Under the pieces are notes generated by a model. It was not told the DNA's origin and ran no database searches. It worked only from the letters and a program-made list of their open reading frames with translations. A program made the translations under genes and the position numbers. From Phytophthora colocasiae (Eukaryota > Oomycota > Peronosporomycetes > Peronosporales > Peronosporaceae), in contig JAGKQI010000046.1 of assembly GCA_018806915.1 (NCBI GenBank), forward strand, positions 372,001-436,000: a DNA stretch of 64,000 nucleotides, given 5' to 3'. Positions 8,708 through 19,394 of this stretch are shown piece by piece (position 1 is the stretch's first letter; the number at the start of each line of letters is the position of its first letter).

Positions 8708-10177
8708 TTAGTTTAACGGCTTCCCAGAGTCTGCCTCATCACTCAGGAGTTTCTCCCGTAGGTGGTTCGGCATGTCCTTGAGTGCACCTTGTCGAGCGAG
8801 TTGCTTGAGTGCTTCCAGAGTTTTCAGATCTTCACAGGGTTTTCCAGGGTGTAGTCTTCCACATACTTCACAGGGTGGCATCCGACACATTCGACTCGGG
8901 TGTCCCTTTTCTTGACATCGGTCACACGTGACGTCTCTCCAGCAATCTTCTTCTGAGTGTCCTGAGCGTTGACACTTTTCACAGAACTTGTTCCAGTAGC
9001 CATTATTTTCATGACGCCTCTGGTGGAATCCTTGACCTGACAATCCAGACGGGGACTGGGGCGGCGGACGCCATCCCATGTTATCCATCACTCGATATAC
9101 CTCATTCGTCAGAGTCTGCGTCCAGTCTGCACTTGGTGGCGCCTTTGAATCGTTCGAAGATGCCTGCGCAGTACTTTCATCGCGGGTAGACTCTGAAGTC
9201 GCACTTGGAGTTCTGGAATCACCTGTCTGATCTCTGGTATCCTGATTGGATTTCAGAGATTCCTTATGATTTTCAGAGTTGTCAGAGTCATAGTCTTCAG
9301 AATCCATATCTCTTGCGACATAAGTCCGATGCACACGCTTGGGCTTGAACTGTCCTCGCGGAATATTGTCAGCCCGGAAGTCTCGAGACTTGGCAGGGGT
9401 CATTTCTTGGTCACCGGTTCGCCACACATCTTCATCTTGCTGCAACGCATATTCCAAGTCTGAAATTCGTCGAAATCTCTGACCTTGCAGCGACGTTTTC
9501 AGGCGTGCATCCTTAAGCTTCGTGATGAATCGCAGTACATGCTTCTCAAGACGCTTGGACGACTTCCGGAAATCGATGTCAGCTTTTCCAGCGGCAGAAT
9601 TAAGTCGGTAGAAAAATTCAAGCGGAGTCTCAGAGTCTTTCATAGCCATAGTGAAGTATCTCTCAGAATACGATGACCGAGCTTTGCAATAACGTTTCTT
9701 GAACTCTGAAGACAGCTCTTTCCAGTCACGGGACACACTTTTGGGTAGCTGGTTAAACCAGTCTCGCGCAGACACAGGGAGCTTCAACTTAAGTTCCTGG
9801 ATGCGCGTCTTAGTCGACCAACCTCCTTGAGAAGCCATATTCGTAAACCGCTCCCACCAGTGGACACGTTCCCTGAGAGTAGCTCTGGGGTCGAATTCCC
9901 CAAGGTTGTTCGAGTTCATGAACGGCCTTAGCGTCAGAAGTGTGGTTCCGGCTTGTGCTTGAGTTGCTGCCGTCAGATTCACCACTTCACCTGGCTCTGA
10001 GTCCTCCGATGACGAGCTCGCGGAGTCTGAACTTGAATCGTCAGAGTCTCCACCAGAGTCTGGTGCTCTATCATGACGCTTCGCTCTGCGAGACGCTATT
10101 CGATCTCCATTAGGCCGCCTAGCTTCAGTTCTCTGCGGCGGATCTCGCCTCGGAGTAGGCGCACGTCTGGTATCACC
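8708..10177 (-). CDS. Gag of element A, capsid and nucleocapsid part
   Basis: The reading frame runs from just after a TAG at 10178 to the stop at 8708. A Ser/Asp-rich lead is followed by a retrotransposon capsid domain, with typical words such as VHWWERFTNMAS, WFNQLPKSVSRDWKEL and FKKRYC. Two classical CCHC knuckles (CX2CX4HX4C) and a shorter third one (CX2CX3HX4C) lie near the C-terminus, starting CEKC, CDRC and CEVC. It should form the particle and bind element RNA. It is in the same frame as the upstream 10178-11609 segment, so the TAG is an in-frame stop inside one long gag. Pol follows in a different frame. Word CAGA/TCTG is very frequent in this segment. Confidence 0.9.
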   Translation of the reverse strand, partial: GDTRRAPTPRRDPPQRTEARRPNGDRIASRRAKRHDRAPDSGGDSDDSSSDSASSSSEDSEPGEVVNLTAATQAQAGTTLLTLRPFMNSNNLGEFDPRATLRERVHWWERFTNMASQGGWSTKTRIQELKLKLPVSARDWFNQLPKSVSRDWKELSSEFKKRYCKARSSYSERYFTMAMKDSETPLEFFYRLNSAAGKADIDFRKSSKRLEKHVLRFITKLKDARLKTSLQGQRFRRISDLEYALQQDEDVWRTGDQEMTPAKSRDFRADNIPRGQFKPKRVHRTYVARDMDSEDYDSDNSENHKESLKSNQDTRDQTGDSRTPSATSESTRDESTAQASSNDSKAPPSADWTQTLTNEVYRVMDNMGWRPPPQSPSGLSGQGFHQRRHENNGYWNKFCEKCQRSGHSEEDCWRDVTCDRCQEKGHPSRMCRMPPCEVCGRLHPGKPCEDLKTLEALKQLARQGALKDMPNHLREKLLSDEADSGKPLN

Positions 10178-11609
10178 CTAGGTCTCTGTCACCGAAGTCG
10201 CTTGAGTCACCTGGGTGGCCGTAGCAGCAGTAGCGCCGCCATTCCTCTCAGGCTTCACTCGCTTCGTCCCCGTGCTTCGTGCAGGGGTGCCTTGCTGGAA
10301 GGTTGCAACTTCTCGAGATTCCGTCTTGAGAGCCGGTGAATGTGACATGGGTTCAACCCCAACCCTTCTTGCGTCACCTCTGATTTCTGACCCGGATACT
10401 GGATACATAGTTGCAACTTCAGGGTTGCCTGTATGTAACACTTGGTTCGAAGTTGCCGAATCAGGGTGACCGACCCTTCGCGCCTCTTGAACTTGGGATA
10501 ATGTCGCTCGAAGGTTTCTCAACTGACCGGCTTGGAACCGTTGCATGTTCTGAGAACTTTCTTTCTCCCTGTCGCGCTCGGCTTCCATGACTTTCATTCG
10601 CTGTTGTAAGGCTTCCATTTGAGAAATCCAGTCCCGTTGCATCTCGTCAGTCGCACGCGCATGTTCGGCTTCAGTCTCAGCCTCTCTCTGTCGCCAGCGT
10701 TCAGCAAACACTGATTCCAGACGTTGGTTTTCAGAGTTCTGGAGCTCCGTTTTCAGAGTTTCCAACTCTGCCGCGCTGCGATTCCTGAGCTTGCTTTCAG
10801 ATACCAGACTTCTGCGTTCCTCAGCATCGTCGGCGCGTCTCTCAGCCTCCAGCCTCGCGTTTTCTGACTTCAACAAGCGCTCGGTGAGCGTCTGAATTTC
10901 GCGTCTTGCCTCCAAGTCACGTTGCTCTCGACGACGATCGCGTTCCATAGTCTCCAAGCGTTCTCGGGCCAAAAACTCCATCTGCGCTTGCTCCATCCGG
11001 CTTTGCCACTCCTGCTGTTGCCTCATGATGTTCAACTCGATCTGGGCAGGCCCTGATCTCTGAGAGCTTCGAGCTTCAGACTTCGTACGACTCGATGCGA
11101 TGGAACTCAAACGTCGGGACGGTGGTCTCGGAAGGTCTTCACTCTTCACACTTTGGCGGTGGCTCTGGTGACTTTCGCTTTGGGTGGAGGCAGATACAGG
11201 CAGGATCTCCGGAGACAATTGTTTGAAATCCCGTGGAGAACTTCCGACAGACACCTGGTTTCCAGACCCCGCACCCGGCACCTCTGGTCTCTCTTCCGGC
11301 ATGTCGACATCCTCGGACTCTGGTTTCACTGGTAACAGCGTTCGCGTCACTTGGATCCCCATGCCTTCAGAGACTGTTCCTCCTACATCAGCGCCTTGAG
11401 CGATTAACGCCAGACTTCCTGTGGGCGGCGGCATATGTGATGCCGCCCCTCGACTCATGGACATCAAGGACGAGTCCGTAGAGCTCCCTCGTGAGGTCTG
11501 GAAACCCGACGACTGGTCGTCTGAGGTCCCAATGACACTGGGAATTGGCACGTCCGACATCTGAGTCTGAGAGATGCTGTGATCTTCGGACATTGGATTT
11601 TCAGACTCT
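10178..11609 (-). CDS. Gag of element A, coiled-coil part, cut at an inversion breakpoint
   Basis: About 475 residues dominated by a long Glu/Arg-rich coiled coil (about 10480-11050), with Ser/Thr/Pro-rich ends. It ends at a TAG at 10178 in the same frame as the capsid segment. The frame is open up to 11609, where element D sequence in the opposite orientation begins. The missing N-terminus is found at 15512-16860 on the plus strand; placing 16860 next to 11609 keeps the frame. The internal ATG at 11593 (MSEDHS) is therefore unlikely to be the original start. Confidence 0.8.
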
Positions 11610-11610
11610 A
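11609..11610. other. Left breakpoint of 5.25-kb inversion (A gag / D protease junction)
   Basis: To the left lies minus-strand element A gag. To the right lies plus-strand element D, beginning inside the protease with words KRLGMTDAPLE. The matching other halves are at 16860/16861. Joining 11610 to the D protease on the far side and 11609 to the A gag on the near side restores both frames, with one ambiguous base at 16860. Confidence 0.8.
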
Positions 11611-13832
11611 AGAGGTTGGGGATGACGGACGCTCCCTTGGAACCGTACCCTCAGGAACTGAAAGGCGTGTCGGGTCAAGCGTTACGAGTTAAAGGAATCG
11701 TCCGCCTACCCATGCGACTGGGGTCGAAGGAACTAATTCGGCCGTTTGTGGTAATTGAGAAGCTGCATGTGGATGTGATCCTTGGAACGGACACGCTTAG
11801 AGCGTACCGAGCCGTCGTCGACTTGGATGAAAGTACGGTAACGCTTAAGGATACGGGAGAAGCGTTCGCCATTGGGTCGCCTCGGGTGGAGGAAATGTAC
11901 ACCACTCGTATTAGCTCTACGGTACGGTTATGTCCTGGAGGGCAAGCGCTAGTGGTGACCGATGTGCAAGGAAAAGCGGCTGATGACTCTACGGTGCTCG
12001 TCGAAGGATATGTGGATTTGGATGACACCGTGAAAGTGGCTCGAACGCTGTGTACTGTGAAATAGGGCAAGGTCGTAGTGGAGGTGTGTAACGCTTCGGA
12101 GGAAGACGTGATCATTAAAAAGGGAACGCTTATCGCCGCGGCTACGGTGGTGCCGGCGACCGCCTTTGCTTACGAGAAGGACGATGAGGGTGACAGGAAC
12201 GCTTCCGCAAATGGAACGGATTGGGTGAGTTCCGTGCTGGGAACGGTTAGTTCGCGTTCTGAACCGCCCCGAGATCCCATGCCTGCCTTGGATGAAGCGT
12301 TACGACAAGAGTTTAAGGTGGACTTTACGGGATCGAAGTTGAGCTCTGAGCAGCAAGGGCTGTTCTCTTCTCTATTGGAGTCTTTCGCTGACATGTTCGT
12401 AGAAACCTCGATGAAGCCGGGTCGGACCAACCTTCTAGAGTTCTCTATAGATACGGGAGACAATGCCCCAATCAAGCAGAGACCGTACCGGGTTTCTAAG
12501 GCCGAAGGTGATGTGATGGAAGCCGAGATCCAGCAATACCTCGATTTGGGGATAATACAACCGTCCTCGAGCCCATGGGCGAGTCCGGTGCTTATGATAA
12601 GGAAGCCTGATGGGGGGATACGCTTCTGCATTGACTACCGGAGGCTGAACGCCGTTACTATTAAGGACTGCTACCCGATGCCGCTTATTGATGACATCTT
12701 GGACGTTTTGGGGAACGCTAAACTGTTCTCTACTATGGACATCGCCTCGGGGTATTGGAACGTTCCGATGGCAAAAGGAAGCGTGGAGAAAACAGCGTTC
12801 ACTTGCAAGTACGGTCTGTTCGAGTGGTTAGTGATGCCCTTTGGCCTATGCAACGCGGTGCCGGCTTTCGAACGACTAATGGAGAACGTACTAGTGGATC
12901 TAAAGTGGCGAACTTGCTTGGTGTGTCTTGATGATTGCGTGGTGTTTAGCGAGGACTTTCCTACCCACTTGGTACGGTTAAAACAAGTTTTGGAACGGTT
13001 CCGAGCGGCTGGATTTAAACTCAAAATGAAGAAATGCAAGTGGGGACGCGACCAGGTAGCGTTCCTGGGACATATAGTAACGCCTTCTGGAATTCTGCCT
13101 AACCCGGAGAAGGTGAAGTCGGTGATGACGTTGAAGAACCCGCACGACTTGCATACCGTTCGAGCGTTCCTAGGACTGACAAGTTATTTCCGACGATACA
13201 TTCCGGGGTACGCTGCGATCACCGCTCCCATAGAACGCTTAAAGGGAAATGGCGTTCCGTTCGAGTGGTCCGAAGACTGTGAGTCAGCGTTCCGACAATT
13301 GAAGCGGAGGCTAGTGGAACCCCCAATCCTAGTGTACCCGGATTTCTCGAAGCGCTTCAAATTGTATGTGGACTCTTCCACGATGGCTATTGGAGCGTGC
13401 CTAATGCAGACCGTGGACGGACAGGAGCGTGTGGTGGCGTATGCGAGCAAATTGCTCGTTGGGTCCGAGAAGAATTGGGTCAACAAGACCAACGGAACCT
13501 CCGAGATCGAATGTTAGGGAATTGTATGGGCCACGAGGAAGTTCCGCTGCTATTTGGATCGTCGCGAGTTCGATTTGTATACAGACCACAAGGCGTTGAC
13601 GTGGGTGTTCGACGAGAAGAACCGTACCAGTAACGCTAAACTGGCACGCTGGGCGATGGAGCTCTCGCAGCTACGCTTCAAAGTGTTCCATAAACCTGGG
13701 ACCGCTATGGGTCATGTGGATGGACTCTCACGGCTGCACGCCGACACCATTAACGCCGTGACAATGGCAGACCTACTGAACGACGCGCGTTCCGATGGGA
13801 ACGGTTCTGAAAAAGAAAGAGAAGTGACATGA
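11610..13832 (+). pseudogene. Element D pol: protease C-terminus, RT and RNase H, inverted and broken
   Basis: A single frame interrupted by TAG at 12063 and TAG at 13515. It starts inside the retroviral-type protease (DVILGTDTLRAY is the conserved C-terminal flap region), then RT with SPWASPVL, RFCIDYRRLN and FGLCNA. The catalytic box reads CLDD where YxDD is expected, so a Tyr to Cys change has probably damaged the active site. RNase H has VDSSTMAIGA and LYTDHKALTWV. The frame ends near 13832 where integrase should begin, and sequence of element A style follows, so A probably inserted there. The second stop replaces a Trp codon in EIECWGIV. The N-terminal protease half and gag of this element are on the minus strand at 16861-21754. 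Confidence 0.9.
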
Positions 13833-15511
13833 TGTTAATTCCGATTTTAGAGCGACAGGTGGATATTACGTTACGATGTGATTGGTTATACTATGGGTTA
13901 TAAGCGAAAGGGACTTTGGGACGCGGCCGCACCCGTGCGACATCTGTGGAAGATTGTGGATAAACCTTCGCCTGACTGTAAAGGGGCCCAAAGGACTAGA
14001 AGTGTACTTCAGAGTGTGCACAACTCTGAAGGTCAACTACACTCTGTCTGGTCACCGGACTTTCCCCGACGATGAGTGCCTAAGTTCTGGCGGAAAGTCT
14101 CTCAGAAGAACGTATCTCTGAGAGACCTCATCCCGTTACCGTCCAGCGCGACGATGGATGGTTCAAGGATTCACAATATATACCCACAGAGACCAAGTAT
14201 CGCGCGCCGGACGCCGCGCACCCGCGCAACCCTCAGGATCTTCATTTATATCAGACTCTGAAAACCAGGATACCAGACCCTGAAACCACCGAAGATTCAA
14301 GACCATACTGAAACCAAGTGAACCCAAGTTCAAGTCACGCATTCAAGTGATTACTGACCTGCACATCCCCCGTAATGACGTCTCTACCTGTCAACCCATC
14401 GAGATCGGCTGCACAGACTGCATACTGAGACCAAGTCAAAGTACCAGATGTATACAAAGACCAAGAGTATCTGAGATATGAAGACTGACTGCATAAAGGA
14501 CGCAAAAGACGACAAGAAGAAGAGAGTTACCAGAGATATATGATAGTTATGAGGAAGATAAACGATAAACAGAGTTCAATTTGCTTGCTACTGCACAAGT
14601 CCGCTTGAGAGGTATTCAAGCCACTACGTCATCACGTACGTCGTGTGATCTCCACCAAATTCAATCCCCTTAGGTGGAGATCAGGTAACGTAGAGACCTG
14701 AGAGGACCCGCCTATTCCATATCCTAGTTGGGTCGTTTGTTTTGTCTCTAGCGGTAGCCCATTTCATATTGCTCGTTTGGACAGGCTCTGGAAACTAGAC
14801 AGTCGTTTTCAGAGTGCAAGGTAGACTGTTATATATAGCCGATTGTATTGGTTTATATTTCCCTCTATACTAGAGGGTGGTGCGCGAACGTAAGGGGATA
14901 CCAGACAGACCAGGTGTCTGGTAGCAAGTCCCTAGTTGACCTGGAGTGTTAGCCCACCGTTCAAGGGCCTAGAAAGAATAAGAACGGCTGTATATATTTG
15001 TATATTTTCGAACTCTGTGTATTGGTTGTTTATCTCTGAAAGTCAGGTATATCGGTTCTGGATTCGTGATATTCAAACACCGATTTCAGACTTTCTCTGG
15101 TATATTAACCTCTTTTCGACCGCCGACTTCCTGGAAACCATCTTGGTTCCCAGAGATTCCGACTCCCGAACGCTCCTGGAAGGATTTCCTGAATACCGAC
15201 ACCAGACTCCAAGGGAACCCCAACTTCTCTTCACCACACATTCTCAGACTCCGGCGAGGGTCATATTTCTGAAGACAACGAACCCACGAGGATACCGCAA
15301 GGTACCACACGCCAACCTACCGTTGTACGGCTCTGAAAACCCCTTTTCAGTAGTCGTATAACTAGGGTTCACTATACGCCCCCTGCTCCGCGACCAAAGT
15401 TTCACCGACTTCGCGACAACTGGTGCGCGTGCCCGGATCTTTGGAATCGTGATATCACCGGATTTGAGAGTACAAGAAGAGAAAGTTTCCTGTCAAGCGT
15501 CTATATTCAAG
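13833..15511 (+). other. Element A 5' region: coding remnant, probable LTR and leader
   Basis: No intact gene. Around 13880-14300 a broken coding remnant can be read (words PHPCDICGRLW and FPDDECLSSGGK, then TETKYRAPDAAHPRN in another frame) that I cannot assign. From about 14300 the sequence carries the TCTG/CAGA words of element A. A TATA-like run TTATATATAG lies at 14829-14838. A tRNA primer-binding-site-like TGGTGCGCGTGCCCGG begins near 15421, about 90 bases before the gag ATG, which puts the LTR 3' end near 15419. I could not fix the LTR 5' end because the partner LTR is outside the window. Confidence 0.55.
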
Positions 15512-16318
15512 ATGGCTACGCCAGGATCTACGAGAGGAGGGCGCCGTGGTCGTGGTCGGAGCATTCCGACACGTCAATCCAAGCGGCTACAAGGTTTGTC
15601 GCCTGAGGAGCAACCAGACTTGGACGCTATCCAGAAGGCGGCTCGTGAGAAGAGGAAGGCTGCGAGAGAGATGAAGGCAGCCGAGAGTGTGAACGTCCCA
15701 GAATCGGCGGTCGAAGACCAGCTTGCTGAAGAACCAGAAGCTCAGGAGACACCTGCTGTCTCTGGTGAACAAGGTTCTGAAGGCCCGTCAGAAGTCGAAG
15801 CTTCTGGTGACGAGGTGACCACTGCCCGCGAGGGTGGTGATGAAGCGTCTGAGGGAGGCGCCGATATGGTTGAGTCCCCGGAAGTGATCGATCTGTGTTC
15901 AGATTCGGCAACTTCCGGCCAGTCCGTGGACGAAGTGAAAACAGAACCCGGACACTCTGAAGAACGTGTTCCACGGTCCCCGAAGTCTGAAGACGCACCA
16001 ATGTCTGATGACATGGCGATCAAGTCGGAAGAGTCTCTGAAGACACCGTCTGATGAGTCTGGGAGGGCTGATTCGCTTGACGGGGAACGAGCTCTGAGGT
16101 ATGTGCGTCGTGAGTTCCGCCGTTGGAGAGATATGGACACAGGCAAGGTCGTCCCGCCAAGCATCGAATATATGTGGCCGACGATGAAACCTAGTGCTGA
16201 TGCTTTCCAGAAAGCTGCTGCAGCGACCGGCGACTACATCAAGTGGCGATGTTCCTCCGTTTTCTTCGAGGATATGTGGATCTCCGAGTTTCACGCGAGG
16301 CGTCATGGTTTTGGTTAA
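15512..16318 (+). CDS. Displaced N-terminal gag segment of element A
   Basis: The first ATG is at 15512, shortly after the primer-binding-site-like sequence. It encodes about 268 residues: a basic Gly/Arg start (TRGGRRGRGR), a Lys/Arg/Ala helix, a long acidic Ser/Glu tract, and a folded-looking end with many aromatic residues (EDMWISEFHARRHGFG). The stop TAA at 16316 is followed in the same frame by the 16349-16860 segment, and across the inversion by the gag at 11609. It is therefore read as the start of element A gag with an in-frame stop. No known domain was recognised. Confidence 0.6.
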   Translation: MATPGSTRGGRRGRGRSIPTRQSKRLQGLSPEEQPDLDAIQKAAREKRKAAREMKAAESVNVPESAVEDQLAEEPEAQETPAVSGEQGSEGPSEVEASGDEVTTAREGGDEASEGGADMVESPEVIDLCSDSATSGQSVDEVKTEPGHSEERVPRSPKSEDAPMSDDMAIKSEESLKTPSDESGRADSLDGERALRYVRREFRRWRDMDTGKVVPPSIEYMWPTMKPSADAFQKAAAATGDYIKWRCSSVFFEDMWISEFHARRHGFG

Positions 16319-16860
16319 GTCCAAGACCTATCTTATGTTGAGATTCCGATGAGCACGTTGACAGCACCGGAGTGTGTGGCTGTTCTTCAGACAATGTTGT
16401 ACGAGGCAGGATTCGAATTCCGGAATCTCCTCCCAACCTGGCCCCAGACGCAGGCGTCAGCCGTTGTTGGGTCTCAAGTACGCAGTGTGGCGTCCGAACT
16501 TCAGAGTCGACTCGCTGTGGAATTGGTTGAGTGGGCCACAGTGACCGCCAGGTTACAAGTTTGCCGACTCCCAGAAAGCATGAAGCAAGAGGACACAGCA
16601 GGCAAAAACGAAGCAAACGGTGTATTACCTGACGAAAATTCTGACCTACAAGGACAACGGCTGATCATGCGACTCCGGGTAACCGGACTCCGAGTGACGC
16701 ACAGCTCTGATGGTTCCAGCAGTGACGAGGCGCCGCAGTCCAAGCGCTTACAGCAGAGACCGCCGCGCCCACAAATCCCGTCGACACCGTCAGCTTTATC
16801 GACGCCATCGCTATCTTCACTGCCGCAGTACGAGAGTCGCTCTGATAACACGCGACCATC
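16319..16860 (+). CDS. Displaced middle gag segment of element A up to inversion breakpoint
   Basis: Same frame as the preceding segment after its TAA. A helical part (CVAVLQTMLYEAGFEFRNL, then SELQSRLAVELVEW) is followed by a Ser/Pro tail. The frame continues past 16860 to about 16906, but those last codons are antisense to the element D protease and are not genuine. At 16860 the natural continuation is the minus-strand gag beginning at 11609, with SESENPMSEDHS next. Confidence 0.6.
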
Positions 16861-16861
16861 A
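16860..16861. other. Right breakpoint of 5.25-kb inversion (A gag / D protease junction)
   Basis: To the left is plus-strand element A gag; to the right is minus-strand element D protease ending IDCRVL. Base 16860 fits both reconstructed joins, so it is a one-base overlap. The missing protease continuation KRLGMTD is found at 11610. Confidence 0.8.
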
Positions 16862-17513
16862 GTACGCGGCAGTCGATTAGACTGGCAACGGCTCCCGAGT
16901 CAATAAGCATAGCAGTAGGTAGGCAGTCAATATAGCCGGTGGAGACGGCCTCCACCCCACCCACAGAACCGATGATGCGTTTGCCTTCTGGAACGACTGC
17001 GTCGTCCCCATCCTCACTGATCACTTCGGATTCGGACACTTCGCTCAGTTCCTTAGGCTCAGGACTCTTGCCTGTCGCATCCGACACGGCGTGGGCGTAC
17101 GCATACATGCCTCCCGGCTGATCTTCACTCGAGCTAAGCGTTCCCAACGCTTCGGAACGGTTAGCGAGTAACGCAGAATGGTCAAATCAGACGTTGCAGG
17201 CGCGACCTCTTCGCGAAGAACGCTTAGACAAAATGCGACACAGTTCGAACGTAGGAGTACGATCCGTTAGCTTCCTGCGAATCCCGTCAGAGTCCAGCAC
17301 GTATCGGTACTTAATTCCTTGTATCAAAATGTCCACGATACTCTTCTCCAAGTGATCCACGGAACGCTCCAAGTACGCCCTTGCTCGCATTTCAAGCTCC
17401 TTCTCCTTCAGAAGGAACTCCCGACTATACTTCTCGCGGGGATCCCTCCGGTCACTCAGTTTCATCTGGCAGGTGCCGCACGGTCGAGGGTCCAACGTCT
17501 CCTCCTCGAACAC
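16861..17513 (-). pseudogene. Element D protease N-terminal half and lead-in
   Basis: Read from 17513, a basic and acidic lead (CGTCQMKLSDRRDPREKY) is followed, after a TGA at 17187 in the same frame, by an Asp/Glu-rich stretch and the aspartic protease active site AMLIDSGAVASLID near 16870-16920. The protease stops at 16861 at the inversion breakpoint. The DSG triad is intact, so the family is clear, but this half cannot be active alone. Confidence 0.8.
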
Positions 17514-19200
17514 TAGTTGGTGAACGATTCGTCGAATAAGTCCTCTCCACTGGTGTCGAACGCTTCTCAGGAACGCTTGATGACCGTTCCGTAATTTCTC
17601 TAGGCTTTCGTTTCACAAGAGGGAGTCCAATGTTGTCGAGAATCGTCACAGGGTCTGCTTCCTCCTTGGGTTTCGCAAACTTCTTCGCCCTCGCCTTTTC
17701 ACGCTTGTGAGATCTTCGGTGTTTCTTCTTCCTCCCAGGGTAATCCTTCGCGTCCAAGTATCCATCAGCGTTATACAGAACGCTTGCCACAGCGTTCCCT
17801 TCAGACGGAGTTTCACTAAAGTTTCGGTTCGCACGCTTGGCAGCTTCGGACGACGCTAGCGTAGAAGCGTACCATCTTATCCAGTACTCCGGGGTCGATA
17901 GTTCTCCAGACGAACAATCTCGCGTCTTCTCAAGGGTTTCTTCTGGTATGTTGAGAATGCAACTCAACTCCTTCAACGACAGCTCCTTCTTCTGTTCAGC
18001 GCTGGCCTTCACGCGCCTCTTCAGTTCGACTTCATCCAGAGGGAATAAGCGTTCCTCCAACTCTTTTTCGTACTCTTCTTTCTCTTCGTCGATGGGCGGA
18101 TCGGCTCCATCCTCCAGGGCGTCTAGTTCTTCAGCCGAGAAGAGTCTAGTAGAGGGGCGCCCTTCCACAGCAGGTGTCTCTTCGGGCGGCGGTTCGGGTT
18201 CGATAACCGCAGGCGTTACACTGCGACCTTTAGTTGAGTCCTCTGACTCGGGAACGGTTCCAACCGTTCCGCCAACAGCGTTCTCTTTTTCAGGCAGGTC
18301 TATTTCAACTAGTCTGCCAGCGTCCTCCGAAGAGATAGTTTCTTCCTTAATTCCTGCCGCGTTGTCGCCTTCACCGGGATCGGGAGGCGGCCTTTCTTGC
18401 TCTTCCGTTGCTTCTTCTCTTCGGGAGTCAACATCCTTGGAAGCGTTCTCCGTTCCCTTTCCACTCGAATCCATGAACTGCACGTGCACAACTTTACGCT
18501 TCCCCGTAGGTTTGTAGGGAGGCCATTGGAACAACACTCGTACCGCGCTTACATCACTCTCGAACCGTTCCTCTAAAGCTTTAATAACCTCTGGCTTCAG
18601 GGACCCCCGTTCGACCTCTGTGGGGTACTGTTCCTCCGTTCCACCGTTCCCACTTTCCTCAATTTCCGTCGTTGACCGTTCTCCGTGCTCTTCTTTCCGT
18701 TCTTCACCGTTCATGGTTTCTTCCTCATGCGGCTCCCTTTCTTCCGTGCAAACTCTGCTCGCCACCCTAGCGGACGCCGTCACCTCGACAGGTTGTCCCT
18801 CTTCCAGGCTGGCCATCTCCTTGTATTCAGCATAGTAATCGCAAAAATAGTCCTCCTCTTCAGTGGTAGCCTCTGCTACTTGACTCTCCAATGGTAATAA
18901 CGCTTCAGCCATCATATTCTCCTCTTCCCGTGTATTCCCCGCGCGATAATCGTAGATAAATTCCCTCTTGGGAACACTCATTCTCTCAGCACCAGACGAG
19001 CTCTCGCGCTTGTCTTCTTCAGCGGAACGCTTCGTCCCGTTCTCTTCTCCAATATTCGTCGTTTTTACACCCGTTTCAGTCCGTTCACCCACGCTCCTCA
19101 AAGCGTTAACCGTTCTCTTCGCATCCAGGCACGCTTCAGCCCTTCCAAAATTACGCGGGTCCTCACGCTCGCCATCTTCCACGAACACTCCGTTCCGCAC
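17452..19200 (-). CDS. Element D acidic Glu-rich gag-pro linker protein
   Basis: About 580 residues, very rich in Glu, Lys, Arg and Ser, with blocks such as EEKEEYEKELEERLFPLDE. No motif beyond low complexity and coiled-coil propensity was seen. It lies between gag with CCHC knuckles and protease on the same strand but in a third frame, so frameshifts separate all three. Codons are loaded with the element D words AACG, CGTT and GGAAC. The opposite strand carries a long Ser-rich open frame that is a shadow of this one. Confidence 0.55.
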   Translation of the reverse strand: MRNGVFVEDGEREDPRNFGRAEACLDAKRTVNALRSVGERTETGVKTTNIGEENGTKRSAEEDKRESSSGAERMSVPKREFIYDYRAGNTREEENMMAEALLPLESQVAEATTEEEDYFCDYYAEYKEMASLEEGQPVEVTASARVASRVCTEEREPHEEETMNGEERKEEHGERSTTEIEESGNGGTEEQYPTEVERGSLKPEVIKALEERFESDVSAVRVLFQWPPYKPTGKRKVVHVQFMDSSGKGTENASKDVDSRREEATEEQERPPPDPGEGDNAAGIKEETISSEDAGRLVEIDLPEKENAVGGTVGTVPESEDSTKGRSVTPAVIEPEPPPEETPAVEGRPSTRLFSAEELDALEDGADPPIDEEKEEYEKELEERLFPLDEVELKRRVKASAEQKKELSLKELSCILNIPEETLEKTRDCSSGELSTPEYWIRWYASTLASSEAAKRANRNFSETPSEGNAVASVLYNADGYLDAKDYPGRKKKHRRSHKREKARAKKFAKPKEEADPVTILDNIGLPLVKRKPREITERSSSVPEKRSTPVERTYSTNRSPTSVRGGDVGPSTVRHLPDETE

Positions 19201-19394
19201 TTCTCTTCTTCAATATCCGTCTTGTTCACAGCAAATTCAATCCTTTCATCTACGCGTTCCACAGCGTTAACCGTTCCCATTTCATCCTGGTACGCTCCAA
19301 CTTCTCCTAGATCCGGCACGGAAGCGTTCCCAGGTGTGTCATCTCCTAGACAAGAAGAAGGGTCGACACTCCCTTCCCCTTCCTCCTGCCCCCA

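Noticed and set aside
17837..18517. Plus-strand Ser-rich frame of 226 codons
   Set aside because: It is the shadow of the Glu/Lys-rich minus-strand linker of element D; composition is explained by the opposite strand.
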